A DNA stretch of 64,000 nucleotides from Ailurus styani (GCA_002007465.1 LNAC01000277.1:1700989-1764988); one strand, 5' to 3'; shown: positions 11,803-23,183, counted from the stretch's first letter. Notes: generated by a model not told the origin, from the sequence alone. A program made the numbers and translations.

Positions 11803-12833
11803 AAATATGTAGTGTTGGGGGAGGTCACTGAGGGGACATAGCTACTGGTTGACGTGTGACCTGGCATAATAATGACATTATCATTATTTTTTGTTTCAAC
11901 AATTAACTTTTTTTTAAAGACTAAAAAGTAAGAAAAGTTTCATTCCTAGGAGTTTAATTATTATGTTTTGTATGTTCATTTGAGTAAAACAAGAAAATCT
12001 TCAGGGACCTTAAATGAATATGTCCACATTTGCTGCCTCAATTTTATTTTTCCTTTCTGATGAGACTACAGTGTTAATTTGGTAGGAAATATTTTCTCAA
12101 CTTTCTTATCAAATGACTTTGTACCCTTTGATTTTGTAATTTTCAATGTGTTGCAAGAGTAGAAAAATTTTCTATGAATTGTGAAAAGCATATTATAGAA
12201 TAAAACATAAAGTAACTTCCCTTGTTCATTTACATGTTGTGTATTCATTAATGAATCAACTGATGATTATAATAATATTTTAGCAATAAAGTATATCATG
12301 CTGAGAGATATAGAGTAATTTTACCTATATTTATATCTTAGAAATATTATATGAAATATAATAACATGTCCTATATTTCCTACTTTGCCTGAAAAAACAA
12401 ATCATGTTGTCTTGTGCACAAGGTAGAAAATTACCTGTTGTTACACTTCTGTTTATTTGTATTCCTCTCTTTTTTCTATACTTTATAAATCTCAAAAATA
12501 CAACTGAAGTTACTGTACACTTTGGTGAACTGAGATAAGAAAGAGATCCTTCAATGTAAGTATTTAATCTAAAAGAATGAGAACAAACTAGAATAGATAG
12601 TACATGGCTTGAGAGAGTTTATATAATGAAGAAAAAAATACTAGTGAACCATGATTTGGAATAAGTATGACATTTAAAAATTTATGAAAATATGAATAAT
12701 TAACAGAGAACCTTAAAGTAATTTAATGTTTTTAAATTTTTTTTCAGTGATAGTTGTATGATTTATAATGGTCTCTCTGATGCATACATAACCACTGTCA
12801 ATATAGATGATGATGTGTTTTAAAATTTTCAAA
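11803..12833. other. AT-rich, no recognisable feature
   Basis: Very AT-rich. I see no repeat family, RNA gene or coding signature over about 1 kb. Runs of A and T are short and unremarkable. Confidence 0.4.
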
Positions 12834-13040
12834 GGGCACCAGGGTGGTTCAGTCAGTTAAGTGTCCAACTCTTGATTTGGCTCAGGTCATCATGATCTCA
12901 GGGTCATGATCACAGGGTTATGAGACTGAGCCCCACACTGGGCTCTACGCTCAGCAGAGAGTCTGCTTGAGATTTTCTCTCTCTCCATCTCCCTCTGCCC
13001 ATTCTCCACCCTCCTCTAAAATAAATAAATGTTAAAAAAT
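12834..13040 (+). mobile_element. old CAN-type SINE
   Basis: The head GGCACCAGGGTGGTTCAGTC, then CTCAGGTCATCATGATCTCA, then a CT-rich part and an AAATAAATAAATGTTAAAA tail. The head belongs to the older variant, with a different sequence after the box-A region, and is diverged. I could not fix a TSD. Confidence 0.85.
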
Positions 13041-13499
13041 TTTTTGTTTAAATAATTACTCTCAAACACCTACTTTTCATAAATATTCTTGCTCATTCAT
13101 TTTGTCATACTGTATAACACTGATAAACAGAAGTGACATTTACTATAACAAGCATACCTGTGTGTGTGTTATAACATATATAGTTATTATTAAGTTCCAA
13201 ACAAAAATAGAATCTCTGTGACATGTGCATAGTTATTTCAGAAAAAACTATTTGGTATTTTTTAATTAGTTTAAGAACTTACTTAAATTTGTCAAGATTA
13301 TTACAGGCTGCATGGAAGATGATTATACTGCACATAATTTGCACTATAAATGTTTGCATTCAATCTACCAACAACTTTTCCAACTCTTGACATAACTATA
13401 AAAGGATACTAGTCTACAATTGGACATTTTTTTTAATAAAGAATGGAGGTAAAATAAACGCTTCTCATTATATATAACTTTCAAGTGTTTTTAGAAAAT
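13041..13499. other. AT-rich, no recognisable feature
   Basis: Very AT-rich, with a short (GT)n run at about 13160. Nothing else stands out. Confidence 0.4.
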
Positions 13500-14785
13500 G
13501 GGATCAAAACAAAGGAAAATGGGATTAAAAATTCACTGTAAAGAGAAATAAAGATAATATACAAAAGATCAACATAATAAAAATTTTTTAATTATTAAAA
13601 AAGATAAATCTACAATGATATGGAGCAGTAGAAAAAGACAAGTAGCATTAGAAATTACAAAGCATATATTGGTGTGAATCCAGCAGAGGTTTAAAAATCA
13701 ATTAAATAACATTAAAAACAATCTTATTCCAGTACATTTACAAAGCTAAATGAAATTTATATATTTCTAGAGAAATGTAACTTAAGAGATTCAAGAAGAA
13801 ATATAAAATCTGAAAATACACATAGCCATTGAATAAATTAATAGTTAAAATTCCTTTACAAAGAAAACACTAGTTTCAGATGCTTTAATGAAGCAGCAAC
13901 ACCATACATTCAAGGAACCAATGATTTCAATTGCTTACAAGGTTTTCTGAGACACAGTAAAAGGAAATACTCCCTGTGGTAGATTTTAGGTGGTTTTCTC
14001 ACTGGCTTTGGGCTTGGATGTGTGAGGATCAGTCTCAAGGAGTGGCTGCTCTTCAGCAGCCTGGAATGAGTGAGAAGACATCTAGAACGCAACTGAGTAC
14101 AGCCTAGCAGTTTTGCTGAAGCTGATCTGTAGACCCTGGGCAAGAAGTAAATATTTCATATTTAAGCCATTTCAATTCCAGAGTCATTTGTTACCAAAAC
14201 ATAAACTGACTATATATTTTCCTACTCATTCTAAGGGATAGTGTAAACTTGAAACATTAACCTGAACAGGACAGTAGAATAAAAAAATATATAGCAAAAT
14301 TTCATTCATGCTTAAAGATGCAAAAATCCTAAATTTGATAATAGCAAACTTAGTGATGTTTTAAAAAGATTATACCTCAACCAAGTTGGAATTCAAGGAA
14401 GGCTTAACATTGGAAAATCTGTAACTATCATTTATCATATTACCAGATTAAAGGAGAAAAATCATATGAAATCTCAAAACATGTACAACAAACATTTAAT
14501 AAAATACATTTATTCATATAAAATAACTTCTCAGTAAAATAGGAATAGAATGTAAACATTGTTGTCCATGGTGAAGCATTATAAAAAAGACAACCATACT
14601 CAATATCACTGCTTCTCTTCAACAGAGTACTTTACTCAAGGTCTAAGTACAGCAAAACAAGAAAAAGAGAAAAATAATTGTGGAAGAAAAACAAAACTGG
14701 TTATATTAACAGATAGTATGATTACTTCCATAGAAAACCCTAATAAAACCGATAGATAAATTTATAGAACTAATACCAAAAAAAG
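13500..14785 (+). mobile_element. L1M ORF2 reverse-transcriptase region, decayed
   Basis: From about 14300 the order of L1 ORF2 is clear: GATGCAAAAATCCTAAATTT, then AACATTGGAAAATCTGTAAC, then CCATACTCAATATCACTGCT, then AACAGATAGTATGATTACTT. The 13500-14290 part is weaker but has ORF2-like blocks. Stops and indels prevent any protein. The segment ends with a short A run at 14779-14785, immediately before an L1 5' end. Confidence 0.7.
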
Positions 14786-16500
14786 ATGTCTGGACTTCCA
14801 GTTTTCGGTATGGCATGTAAGGAACTTAGAAATCATCATTCCAGACTAAAAACAACTAAAACTGAGACATCAGTTCTTCTTAGGTCCATCAGAGAAGAGA
14901 GGTTACCGAGAAGAGAGGTTAAGGGGAAGAGAGTGGAAAACCACTGCCCCCAAAACTGGAGAGACAGCCAGGTGAAGACAGAGAATCACAACTTGCCAGA
15001 ATAGAAGCCCACAAGCAGACATTTTCATAACAACAAGTATCAGGCTAGGAAAACCTGAACTGTAACTGACAAATTGCCAGAGGCTCTGAGAGGACAAGTG
15101 TGAGGGTTTAAAAGTCAAGAGGGGCCCAGAAATAAAGAGGCCCTCACACTTTTGTGTGTTTTACTTCCAGAACCTCTAATAGTTCCTCATAATGAATAAA
15201 GGAGAAAAATCCCCCTGTGCTTCAGGCAAGGGGAGGGGAAAGGTTACCATTTTGAAATACTCAGAGCATCCTGTTCTCCTTAACAAGGCCTTAATAAAGA
15301 GAGACTGTTTTACCAGAGTGTAATCCATTGGGGTTTTATCAGTGTCTAACCTACCCAGAGAAGGAATACACTGATCTTGAGCTCCTCTAATCTTCCATGT
15401 GGGGAAAGGGTAATACCCAAACCCAGCCCACTCTAAGCATCCTGTCCCACTTAAGGGGGATAAAAAAACCAAGAAGCATTTATGAAGTTCACAGCTGACA
15501 AAGGCAGACTAAAAGACCAAGACCTAATCATAGAACTATATAACACTTCCCCTCTCCAGAAATGTTAGCACCATATAACTAAAAGTATATTTACTGGAGT
15601 ACATCATGTCTGATTTTCAGCAAAAAGTTGCAAGGCATACTAAAAGGCAAAAACACAGTTTGAAGAGACAGAGAAAACATACAGAATAAGACTCAGATAT
15701 GGCAGTGATGCTGGAATTCTCAGAGTGTGAGTTTAAAACAACCATGATTAATATGCTAAGAGCTCTAATGGAAAAAGTAGGTAACATGAAAGAACAGATG
15801 GGTAATAATGTAAGCAGAAAGATGGAAATTCTAAAAAAATACAAAAAAGAAATACTACATATAAAAAACAGTATAATAGAAATGAATAAGGGCTTTGAAG
15901 GGCTTATTGGTAGACTGGAGACAGCTAAGGAAATAATCTCTGGGATTGAGATATATCAATAGAAACTTCCAAAACTGAAAAACAAGGAGACTAAAGATTG
16001 AAAAAAAAAAGGAACAGAATATCCAAGAACTGTGGGGGCAAATATAAAAGGTGTAATATATGCATTTTTTGAATACTATAAAGGAAGAAAGAAAGGAACA
16101 ATAGTTCCTCCTTTTCTCAATAATGACTGAGAATTTCCCCCAGTTAATGGCTAGACACCAAACCACAGATCCAGGAAGGTCATGGAACACTAACAGGAAA
16201 AATGTCCAAAAAAGACACCTAGAAATATTATATTCAAACTTCAAAAAAATCAGAGATAAAGAAAAAAATCTGGAAAGAAGAGGAAAAAAAACAAAGATAA
16301 GTGTTACATCTGACTTATCCTCAGAAAACATGGAAATAAGAAGAGGGTGCCGTCAAATATTTAAAATGTTGAGAAAAAAAAACCCCACCAACCTAAAATT
16401 TTTTACATTGCAGAATTATCCTTCAAAAGTGAGGGAGAAATAAAGACTATATCAGACAAACAAAAATTGAGGGAATTTGTTGCCAGCAGGCCTGTTTTGT

Positions 16501-16526
16501 TTGTTTTTTTGTTTTGTTTTGTTTTT
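16501..16526 (-). mobile_element. tail-only retro-insertion (26 bp) with 16-bp TSD
   Basis: A T/G-only block (TTTTG-like units) sits between two near-identical copies, AGCAGGCCTGTTTTGT at 16485-16500 and AGCAGACCTGTTTTGT at 16527-16542. The L1 backbone normally has this segment once. It is best read as an A-rich retrotransposon tail inserted with no body. Local slippage is the alternative. Confidence 0.55.
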
Positions 16527-16801
16527 AGCAGACCTGTTTTGTAAGAAATGTTAAAAGAAGTTCTTCAGAGGGAAGGAAAATAACATGGTTTGGTAAAAGG
16601 TCTACACAATGAAAGAAAACGCATGAGAGAGGGAATAAGTGAAGGTAAAATAAAAACTTATTTTTCTTGTTCCTAATTAATCTAACAACAATTTGTTCAC
16701 AATAATAATAGCAACATTATATTTGATTATTCATGTATATAGATGATACAAGAGACAAGAGGGAGGAATTAAGAATATTTTGTTTTTAAAAAGTACTTGC
16801 A

Positions 16802-17008
16802 GGGCCCCTGGGCATCTCAGTCAGTTGAGTGTCTGACCCTTGGTTTTGGCTCAGGTCATGATCTCAGGGTGATTAGATCAAGCCCAGCATAGGACTCTGC
16901 ACTCAGCAGAGAGTCTACTTGATAATTCTCTCCCTCTGCCCCTCTTCCCACTTGCACATGCTCGCGCATGCTCTCTCTTTCAAATAAATAAATAGATCTT
17001 TTAAAAAA
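16802..17008 (+). mobile_element. old CAN-type SINE inside L1M
   Basis: The head GGCCCCTGGGCATCTCAGTC, then a CTCAGGTCATGATCTCAGGG block, a CT-rich middle and an AAATAAATAAATAGATCTTT tail. Flanks AAAAGTACTTGCA and AAAAGTGCACTTGTA are an imperfect TSD. Confidence 0.88.
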
Positions 17009-18084
17009 AGTGCACTTGTACTCCTAGTGAAGTTATAGAGTGTTATTTGAAAGTGGACTTGGATTAGCTGCAGGTTCAAGCGTAACCACTAAAAAGAGTA
17101 AAAAAAAAATGATATATCTGATCCAAAAAAAAAGAGAAAAAATAATATCATAAAATGCTTAAACCAAAAAAGAAAAGAGGAGGAAGACAAAATAGGAACA
17201 AAGAGTAAGGCAACAACTACAAAACAGTAACAAATATGGTAGATATTAATCCAACTGTGTGAGTAGTCACTTTGGAAGTCAGTGGTCTAAATGCATCAAT
17301 TAAAAGACAGAGATTGTCAAAGTGAATAAAAGCAAGACAACTATATACTATATACAAGAAACTTACTTTAAATATAAATACACATATAGATCAAAAGTAA
17401 AGGGATGGAGAAGGATGTGCCATGCTAACACCAATCTAAAGAAAATGGGAAGAGCTTTATTAATTTCAAATAGGACAGACATCAAGAACAAACAAAGTTA
17501 TCAGGAATAAAGAAGAGCAATACATAATGATAAAGGGGTCAATCAATAGTCCACAAAAATGTAACAATCCTTACTGTATATGCACCTATCAACAGAGCAT
17601 CAAAATATGTGAGGCAAAAACTGATACGACTGAGGAGAGATATATAAATCCACTATTATAGTTGGAGGTTTTAATACCCATTTATTAGAAATGGGACAGG
17701 TCTAACAGGCAGAAAATCAGTAGGGACTTAGTTGAATTCAGTAGTGCCATCAATCAAGTGGATATAATGGACATCTACAGAGTACTTCATCCAATGGCAG
17801 AATACATACTCTTCCCAAACTTACCTGAAGCATTCATCAAGATAGACCACATTCTGGGCCATAAAACACAACTTCATAAATTTAAAAGAATAGAAATCAT
17901 ACAATATCTGCTTTTAGATCACAATGATGTTAAACTAGAAATCAATAACATAAAAATAGATGGAAAATCTCAAAATACTTGGGGAAATTAGACAGCACAC
18001 TTCTAGATAACATAAGGGTCAAAAAAGAAATCTCAAGGGAAATTGAAAAATATTTTGAACTAAGTGAAAATTAAAGTACAACTT

Positions 18085-18341
18085 GTCATCTCTTCCCGGC
18101 TTGCAAGACAGTCAACTTCTCACTGTGTCCTCACATGGCTTTTCTTTTGTATATATAGAGAGAGCTCTGACATGTCTTCCTCTTCAAATAAGGACAGCAG
18201 TCATATTGGATTAGGGCCCCACCCTTATTATGTCATTTAACCTTAGTTACTTTCTTAAAGGAGCTTTCTGCAAATACAGTTATATTGGGAGTTAAGGCTT
18301 CAATATATGAATTTTGGGGATATGATTCTGTCCATAGGAGT
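18085..18341 (-). mobile_element. MLT1-type LTR fragment, reverse orientation
   Basis: TGTGTCCTCACATGGCTTTT, then GTCATATTGGATTAGGGCCC, then TATATGAATTTTGGGGATAT, and the end CTGTCCATAG. The fragment lacks the far 3' part of the LTR. It sits exactly where the ORF2 sequence would be expected to continue. Confidence 0.85.
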
Positions 18342-18496
18342 AAGGACATAAAGCAATGAGAACTCACCCCCTGATTGTGGCATGTATGACAAATTGTTTC
18401 ACCTATTTTAGAAAACATTTGACAGCACCCTAATGGTTGAAGTTGTACATTCCCTGTAGGCCAGCAATTCCACTCCTGGGTATAAGAAACTCATAC

Positions 18497-18884
18497 AGTT
18501 ACTAGACTTAGCAAACAAAAATACAGGACACCCAGTTAAATTTAATTCCAGAGATACAACCAATAAATTTTCATATTAGTATGTCCAAATTTTTTTAAAG
18601 ATTTTATTTTTTTATTTTCAGAGAGAGAGAGAGAGATGGAGAGAGCACAAGCTGGCAGAGCGGCAGGTAGAGCTAAAGAGAGAAGCAGGCTCCCTGCTGA
18701 GCAAGGAACCCAATGACCCTGGGATCATGACCTGAGCTGAAGGCAGAGGCTTAACCCACTGAGTCACCCAGGCATCCCAGTATGTCCAAATTTTGCATGG
18801 GGACATACTTATGCTAAAAAATTTACTTGTTTCTCTAAAATTCATACTTCATGGCATGTCCTCTATTTGATTTGGCAACACTAG
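18497..18884. mobile_element. palindromic nonautonomous DNA transposon with 10-bp TSD
   Basis: The two ends are inverted repeats of each other. The left end reads CTAGACTTAGCAAAC...ACAGGACA..., and the right end reverse-complements to CTAGTGTTGCCAAATC...GAGGACA. The direct repeat AAACTCATAC flanks it at 18487-18496 and 18885-18894. A SINE (18594-18778) is inserted near the centre. The length without the SINE is about 190 bp. A hAT-type MITE is likely, but I do not name the family. Confidence 0.75.
18594..18778 (-). mobile_element. CAN-type SINE inside the palindromic transposon
   Basis: A reversed SINE with a TTAAAGATTTTATTTTTTTA tail end and a head ending GAGTCACCCAGGCATCCC. The TSD AGTATGTCCAAATTTT is at 18578-18593 and 18779-18794, 16 bp exact. 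Confidence 0.93.
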
Positions 18885-19379
18885 AAACTCATACATATGT
18901 GTACCAGGAAACATGTGCAAGATTGCTCCTAGGAATATTGTTTGTAATATAAAAACACAGTGGAAATAACTCACACATGTATCAACTAGAGAATGTGTAA
19001 ATAAATTGTGGGGTATCAAACAGTAAATGTGGATGAGCTCCTGTAATACACATTGTCTTGGATGAGTATCACAAATTCAATAGAGGAAAAAAAAAACAAG
19101 TCACAGAAGAGATATACACAAGGTGATTCCACAAATGTAACCTTAAAATTGTGCAAAAGGAAGCAATATATTTTTAAAGATTCATATAAATGTGGGAAAA
19201 CAATGCAGCAAAGTAAGGGCAAAAGGAACATAAAATTAAGGATGGTGATTACTTCTAAAGAGAAAGAACAATGAGATGGGGAGGAACACACATGGTGCTT
19301 CAAAGATATGGCTAAGATTTTATTTCTTAAGCTGATTGCTGAGCACATGAGTTTACGGTTTGTCATCATCTTTCATCCC

Positions 19380-19756
19380 CCCAGCTACAGTGAACAGAAA
19401 GGCATTTGGGAGTCCCATCTGCAGACCACACAGCTGGTGGGTTTGCAGGGCAGGGTGGGGCCAGCAGGTGATGAGGAGGAGGAGGAAAAGGAAGAGCTGA
19501 GCAGCTCCTGTGAGGAGGAGGGAGAGGAGGACTGGGCTGGAGATGAAGGGGAAGGGGATGAGGACATCCCAACTTCACCTCCAGGGTCTGGCATGGCTGC
19601 TTAAAACCCTTGTGCTGGGCTGGGTGAGAAAAGTGCTGAATCCCTGTGCCATCTGCTCCCCCAAGTATCTCTGCTTTTGGACTGCCCTGGGGGTATCTCC
19701 ACTCTGCCATCCAAGTTAGAAATAAAAATGGCCTGTTTTGTTAAAAAAAAAAATCA
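19380..19756 (+). pseudogene. unidentified 5'-truncated processed retrocopy with poly(A)
   Basis: The sequence is GC-rich against AT-rich L1 flanks. It ends in GAAATAAAAATGGCC (AATAAA at about 19722), followed by TGTTTTGTT and a pure A run at 19743-19753. An open frame on the plus strand reads through to 19604. Its C-terminal part is very acidic, with alternating Glu and Gly/Ser runs and the end PPGSGMAA followed by a stop. About 75 codons of host sequence are visible, so the coding 3' end plus a roughly 120-bp 3'UTR were copied. I do not recognise the parent gene. No clear TSD was found. Confidence 0.65.
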
Positions 19757-19790
19757 TGCATCTGTGTGGGTGTATGTATTCTTTTAATGA

Positions 19791-20073
19791 CTGAAACTAT
19801 ATAATAACAGTTTCTATGTAATAAGGGTTTTAAAAAGATTTATTTATTTATTTATTTACTTATTTGAGAGAGAGAGAGAGAGATGAGTGGGGATGGGCAG
19901 AAGAAGAATGAGAGGGAGAATCTCAAGCANCTCTGAAACTATATAATAACAGTTTCTATGTAATAAGAGTTTTAAAAAGATTTATTTATTTATTTATTTA
20001 TTTACTTATTTGAGAGAGAGAGAGAGATGAGTGGGGATGGGCAGAAGAAGAATGAGAGGGAGAATCTCAAGCA
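19791..20073. other. near-identical duplication around a single N (assembly artefact)
   Basis: Positions 19791-19929 are repeated almost exactly at 19933-20073, with one N at 19930 between. The differences are a few units of TTTA and GA and one base, as expected from two ends of neighbouring contigs that overlap but were not merged. Confidence 0.85.
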
Positions 20074-20185
20074 GACACCTGGCTGAGTGCGGAGCCCACT
20101 AGGGACTGGATCTCATGACCCTGAGATTATAGCCTGAGCCAGTATCAAGAGTTCCACACTCAACTGACTGAGCCACCCAGGTACC
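19834..20185 (-). mobile_element. old CAN-type SINE with 15-bp TSD, artificially lengthened
   Basis: A reversed SINE with a (TTTA)n tail, GA-rich middle and head ending GAGCCACCCAGGTACC. The TSD TAATAAGGGTTTTAA is at 19819-19833 and 20186-20200. The assembly duplication makes it look about 140 bp too long. Confidence 0.85.
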
Positions 20186-20359
20186 TAATAAGGGTTTTAA
20201 TAAATGCTTTACATTATTCACTCATTTTTTTATTGACTATATTCCAGATCTTACACTAGGTCTCCTTCCATTAATCAGGACAACAATCCTCTAATTTGGT
20301 ATTATAGTTTTTTTGGCCTTACTTTGGTATTTTTTTGTTTTGGTTTGGTTTTGGTTTTT

Positions 20360-20401
20360 GGTGGTGGTGGTGGTGGTGGTGGTGGTGGTGGTGGTGGGGG
20401 T

Positions 20402-20436
<35 letters not shown>
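20360..20436. repeat. (GGT)n-(GT)n compound microsatellite
   Basis: About 12 GGT units (20360-20396) pass directly into about 17 GT units (20403-20436). A TTGG-rich leader precedes it from about 20335. The tract is long and pure enough to be polymorphic. Confidence 0.95.
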
Positions 20437-20440
<4 letters not shown>

Positions 20441-20682
20441 TAGTACAATGCCTGGTATGGATAAAATACCTATTAAATGATCGCTGGTAGCATTACCATA
20501 TATCTCAGAGGAGTAGGTATTACCGTAGGCGGCATAGTTAGTAAACTGTGACTCTAGGGCAAGACTCCGTGTGATTTCGAAGTCCAGGTCTTTCTCCAGT
20601 TTATTTTCCTGTGTAAGGTCTTGAGTTCAAAGGAAGAAAATGTCCTCAGAGAGGACAATTCCTTGTTACTCAAGTTGAACTT
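20437..20682. other. weak MIR-like scrap, otherwise nothing seen
   Basis: AATGCCTGGTATGGATAAAA suggests a MIR tail. The remaining sequence is not recognised. Confidence 0.3.
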
Positions 20683-20886
20683 TTTTTTAAAGATTTTATT
20701 TATTTATTTGAGAGAGAGAAGAGCTTGTGTAAGCGTGAGTGGGGGAGGGGCAGAAGGAGAGAAGCCCCAGGAGACTCCCCATTGGGCGTGTTGCCCAACA
20801 CAGGGCTCGATCCCAGGACCCGAAGATCATGACCTGAGCCAAAACCAAGAGGTGGATGCTCAACCTACTGAGTCATCCATGTGCTC
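20683..20886 (-). mobile_element. old CAN-type SINE with 14-bp TSD
   Basis: It has an AAGATTTTATTTATTTATTT tail end and a GA-rich middle with GTGAGTGGGGGAGGGGCAGA. The TSD CTCAAGTTGAACTT is at 20669-20682 and 20887-20900. Confidence 0.93.
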
Positions 20887-20900
20887 CTCAAGTTGAACTT

Positions 20901-21329
20901 CTGTGTCTATGACCATGACCTGTACCCTGTTGGAAGAGACAGTAAAAATGGTAGCAGGACAGCAAACATCAGAGTATTCTGAATGCGATGAGGGTGATTG
21001 CTGTTTGTAGATATTTTGTTGCCATTTCTGTGTACATGTGTATAATGATGTAAAATATCATTTTTGTGTGTGGGTTGCAGTTGAAAATTTGAAAGCCTGT
21101 GAGAAAGAGAAATCATTTTTTCCTCCTAATTGGACTTTTAACAAGATTAAGGAATGTGAAACTGACACACAGAGGATGGGTGTCTTCTCAGTTGTCCTAC
21201 CAAAAATTCAAATTTTTGAGACTCCCAAACTGCTTTAATGAGCTCTCCCAGTGTCCCCAGCCTTGTTGAATGGCACCACCAATCTACATATTCAGCTTGG
21301 GTTCTAATTTCCCTCCACTGTCCTGGCCA
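20901..21329. other. no recognisable feature
   Basis: Spacer between the SINE and the L2 remnant. Overlapping short open frames on both strands show no family. Confidence 0.35.
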
Positions 21330-21900
21330 CCACTTCACTTTTTAGGTCACCACCATCACTGAGCCTCTTCAAGTAAGTCCTGTCAAAATAGGTCTCCTGG
21401 CCTCCTAGTTTGTTTTGTTTGTTCTAACCATTCAAACTTCCTCCACCTTTTTACAGAAGAGTGAACTTTCTAAAGGGCACATTGGATAGTACTCTTCCTC
21501 TTACATCCTTCCATGGTTTTCTGTATTCTTAAAGAGAGTTCAAACTCCTTTGTACAGTAAGTATATAAATCCTACTTTCAAGGCCTATTCTGCCCCCATA
21601 GCCACACATCCTTCACTCCCTCCCCAGAAACCAACCACCCACCAGAGTGAACACCAGAGTGAACTGTTTGCTGTTGCCTTATCACACCAGACTTGCTGTC
21701 ACCTCCACTATCTGCCATCTGCTAATCAAGGGAGGCAAAACTAAACCTGGGTTAGGTACTCAGTGCTTCCCTCTTCCATACCACGGGAAGGCACTGAATT
21801 ACATTCTAGTCACTCATCTCATCCTGGCCATTGGCCTCCAAGCTCCTTGAGGTCATGGAGGACCTAGCCCAGTTCCTGTTGCATAGTCTATTTGGGGGTT
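21330..21900 (+). mobile_element. L2 LINE 3'-half remnant
   Basis: Diagnostic L2-like order: AGGTCTCCTGGCCTCCTAGT, then AGTGAACTTTCTAAAGGGCA, then TCAAACTCCTTTGTACAGTA, then CAAGGCCTATTCTGCCCCCA. It is a decayed 3' half on the plus strand. The open frames here come from L2 ORF2 and are not intact. Confidence 0.7.
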
Positions 21901-22985
21901 GACTGAAAATGTTCATAGGCAAATAAATTCAAAATAAATCATAAAAAATTAAATCTGAAAGATTTTGGATTAGATAATCTGTAAACAGTTATTCAAAAAT
22001 TACCTCTCATTAGGCAACTTCTCTGAATATGCACCCTTCAGTGATAACAGCCATTCTGAAACCATTCTCAGAGGTATATAAATAAACAGTGGAATTACAC
22101 AGTGGTGGCTTATTTAATCTTTTCCAGAATCATACCGATCATATCAGGGGATGGAGGACTTTCTCCATGGTAACATTCCCTTGAATACAAAAGCTCCATG
22201 CACTCTGAAAGCAATCACTCAGGGATGCTATACCTGCCAAATCCAAATCTCAATTAGCTGGAAACTTGGACCAAAAAGAGTGCCCACAGGACAGGTGATA
22301 CCTTGCGTCCTGTTTGCTGAAAAGAAGATACAAACTGTGACCTGCAGATCTCTGCCTTATCATTATTGCCATAAAAGAATGGTATAAAATACCTTCCCTA
22401 AGAAGCTAAATATAACAAATATGTTCTTTATTTTTAGATAATGAATCAGTAGGAGAGCCAACTGACTCTTTGTCCCTTTACTCTGCTCAAAGATGCAGAG
22501 CCTCAAGCTTGCAGAAGAGTTTACAATTTATAAGGGTAGATATTGGGTACATCTTAAACATTCTTGGAAACACCTAGAATTACTGAGATATGAAAGTACT
22601 GATATGAGGCAGAGAGAGATGAAGTGTCAATAGTAAGCTATTGCTACAGCATTAAAAAGATAGGGAACATGATTTGAGGCATAACAGAGTCTAACCAGTA
22701 ATTAAAGTGACTGTATGAGCCAAAATACTGATAGACTTAAATATTTGATTTCAGACATGGTCTATTTAGATTCTCTGTTTTGGAGAAATTTGGATGCACA
22801 CCAGGAACAAAAGTCATTGTGAAATAATAAATAGCAGGATTATTCTGTGTATAATTTCTAAAACCTATAATAATATTCTGAAAATAGTTGGAAGGAATCA
22901 TCATTTTGAAACTCTATGTTACTTCTTGGAGGAGGGAGTCATTTGAAGGTTTGATTTTATTTTTGTCAACTTGTTAAACTTTGAA
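21901..22985. other. mostly unique-looking sequence
   Basis: I recognise no repeat family. A 78-codon open frame at 22151-22387 contains no known motif. Part of this could be conserved noncoding DNA, but I cannot test it. Confidence 0.35.
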
Positions 22986-22989
22986 GATG

Positions 22990-23183
22990 AAATAAATTGA
23001 AATCATTCATTCATTTAATAATTATTTATTGAGCACTGATTATTTGTCAGGCAGTGTTCTAGACTCTTCAGATAAACAGTGATCCGAACAAAGTTCTCAA
23101 CCCTTGTGAAGCTTCTATTGAGGGGGGAAAGCAAGACAGATAATAAGCAATAAACATAAGAAAGAAGAGTAAACAATATAGCA
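22990..23183 (+). mobile_element. L2-like ancient repeat, outer host of the 23-25 kb nest
   Basis: TTATTTATTGAGCACTGATT, then TCAGGCAGTGTTCTAGACTC, then ATAAACAGTGATCCGAACAA. The same family continues to 25330 after several insertions (see 24535-24770 and 25175-25340). Confidence 0.6.

Larger units (their letters stand above)
14786..18080 (+). mobile_element. old L1M: 5' region, ORF1 and endonuclease part of ORF2
   Basis: The order follows L1M elements. 14786-15640 is a 5'UTR-like region. 15670-16440 is ORF1-like and includes an 87-codon open frame at 15699-15962 with a coiled-coil look, then a 106-codon frame at 16123-16443. 16450-17250 is the inter-ORF and early ORF2 region. 17260-18075 is the endonuclease half of ORF2, including AGACCACATTCTGGGCCATA near 17850. 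A SINE lies inside at 16802-17008. All frames are broken, so the element is inert. Confidence 0.8.
18342..19365 (+). mobile_element. L1M ORF2 end / 3'UTR remnant, interrupted
   Basis: AGGCCAGCAATTCCACTCCT, a typical 3'-ORF2 block, then after the interruption ACTCACACATGTATCAACTA and later GTGATTACTTCTAAAGAGAA. A palindromic DNA transposon (18497-18884) interrupts it. The central reverse-transcriptase part is absent. Confidence 0.65.

Noticed and set aside
15855..16331. 158-codon minus-strand hydrophobic frame
   Set aside because: It is antisense to A-rich L1M ORF1, which gives Phe/Leu-rich chance frames.
20360..20436. CRISPR-like or satellite array
   Set aside because: It is simple GGT/GT microsatellite with no spacer structure.
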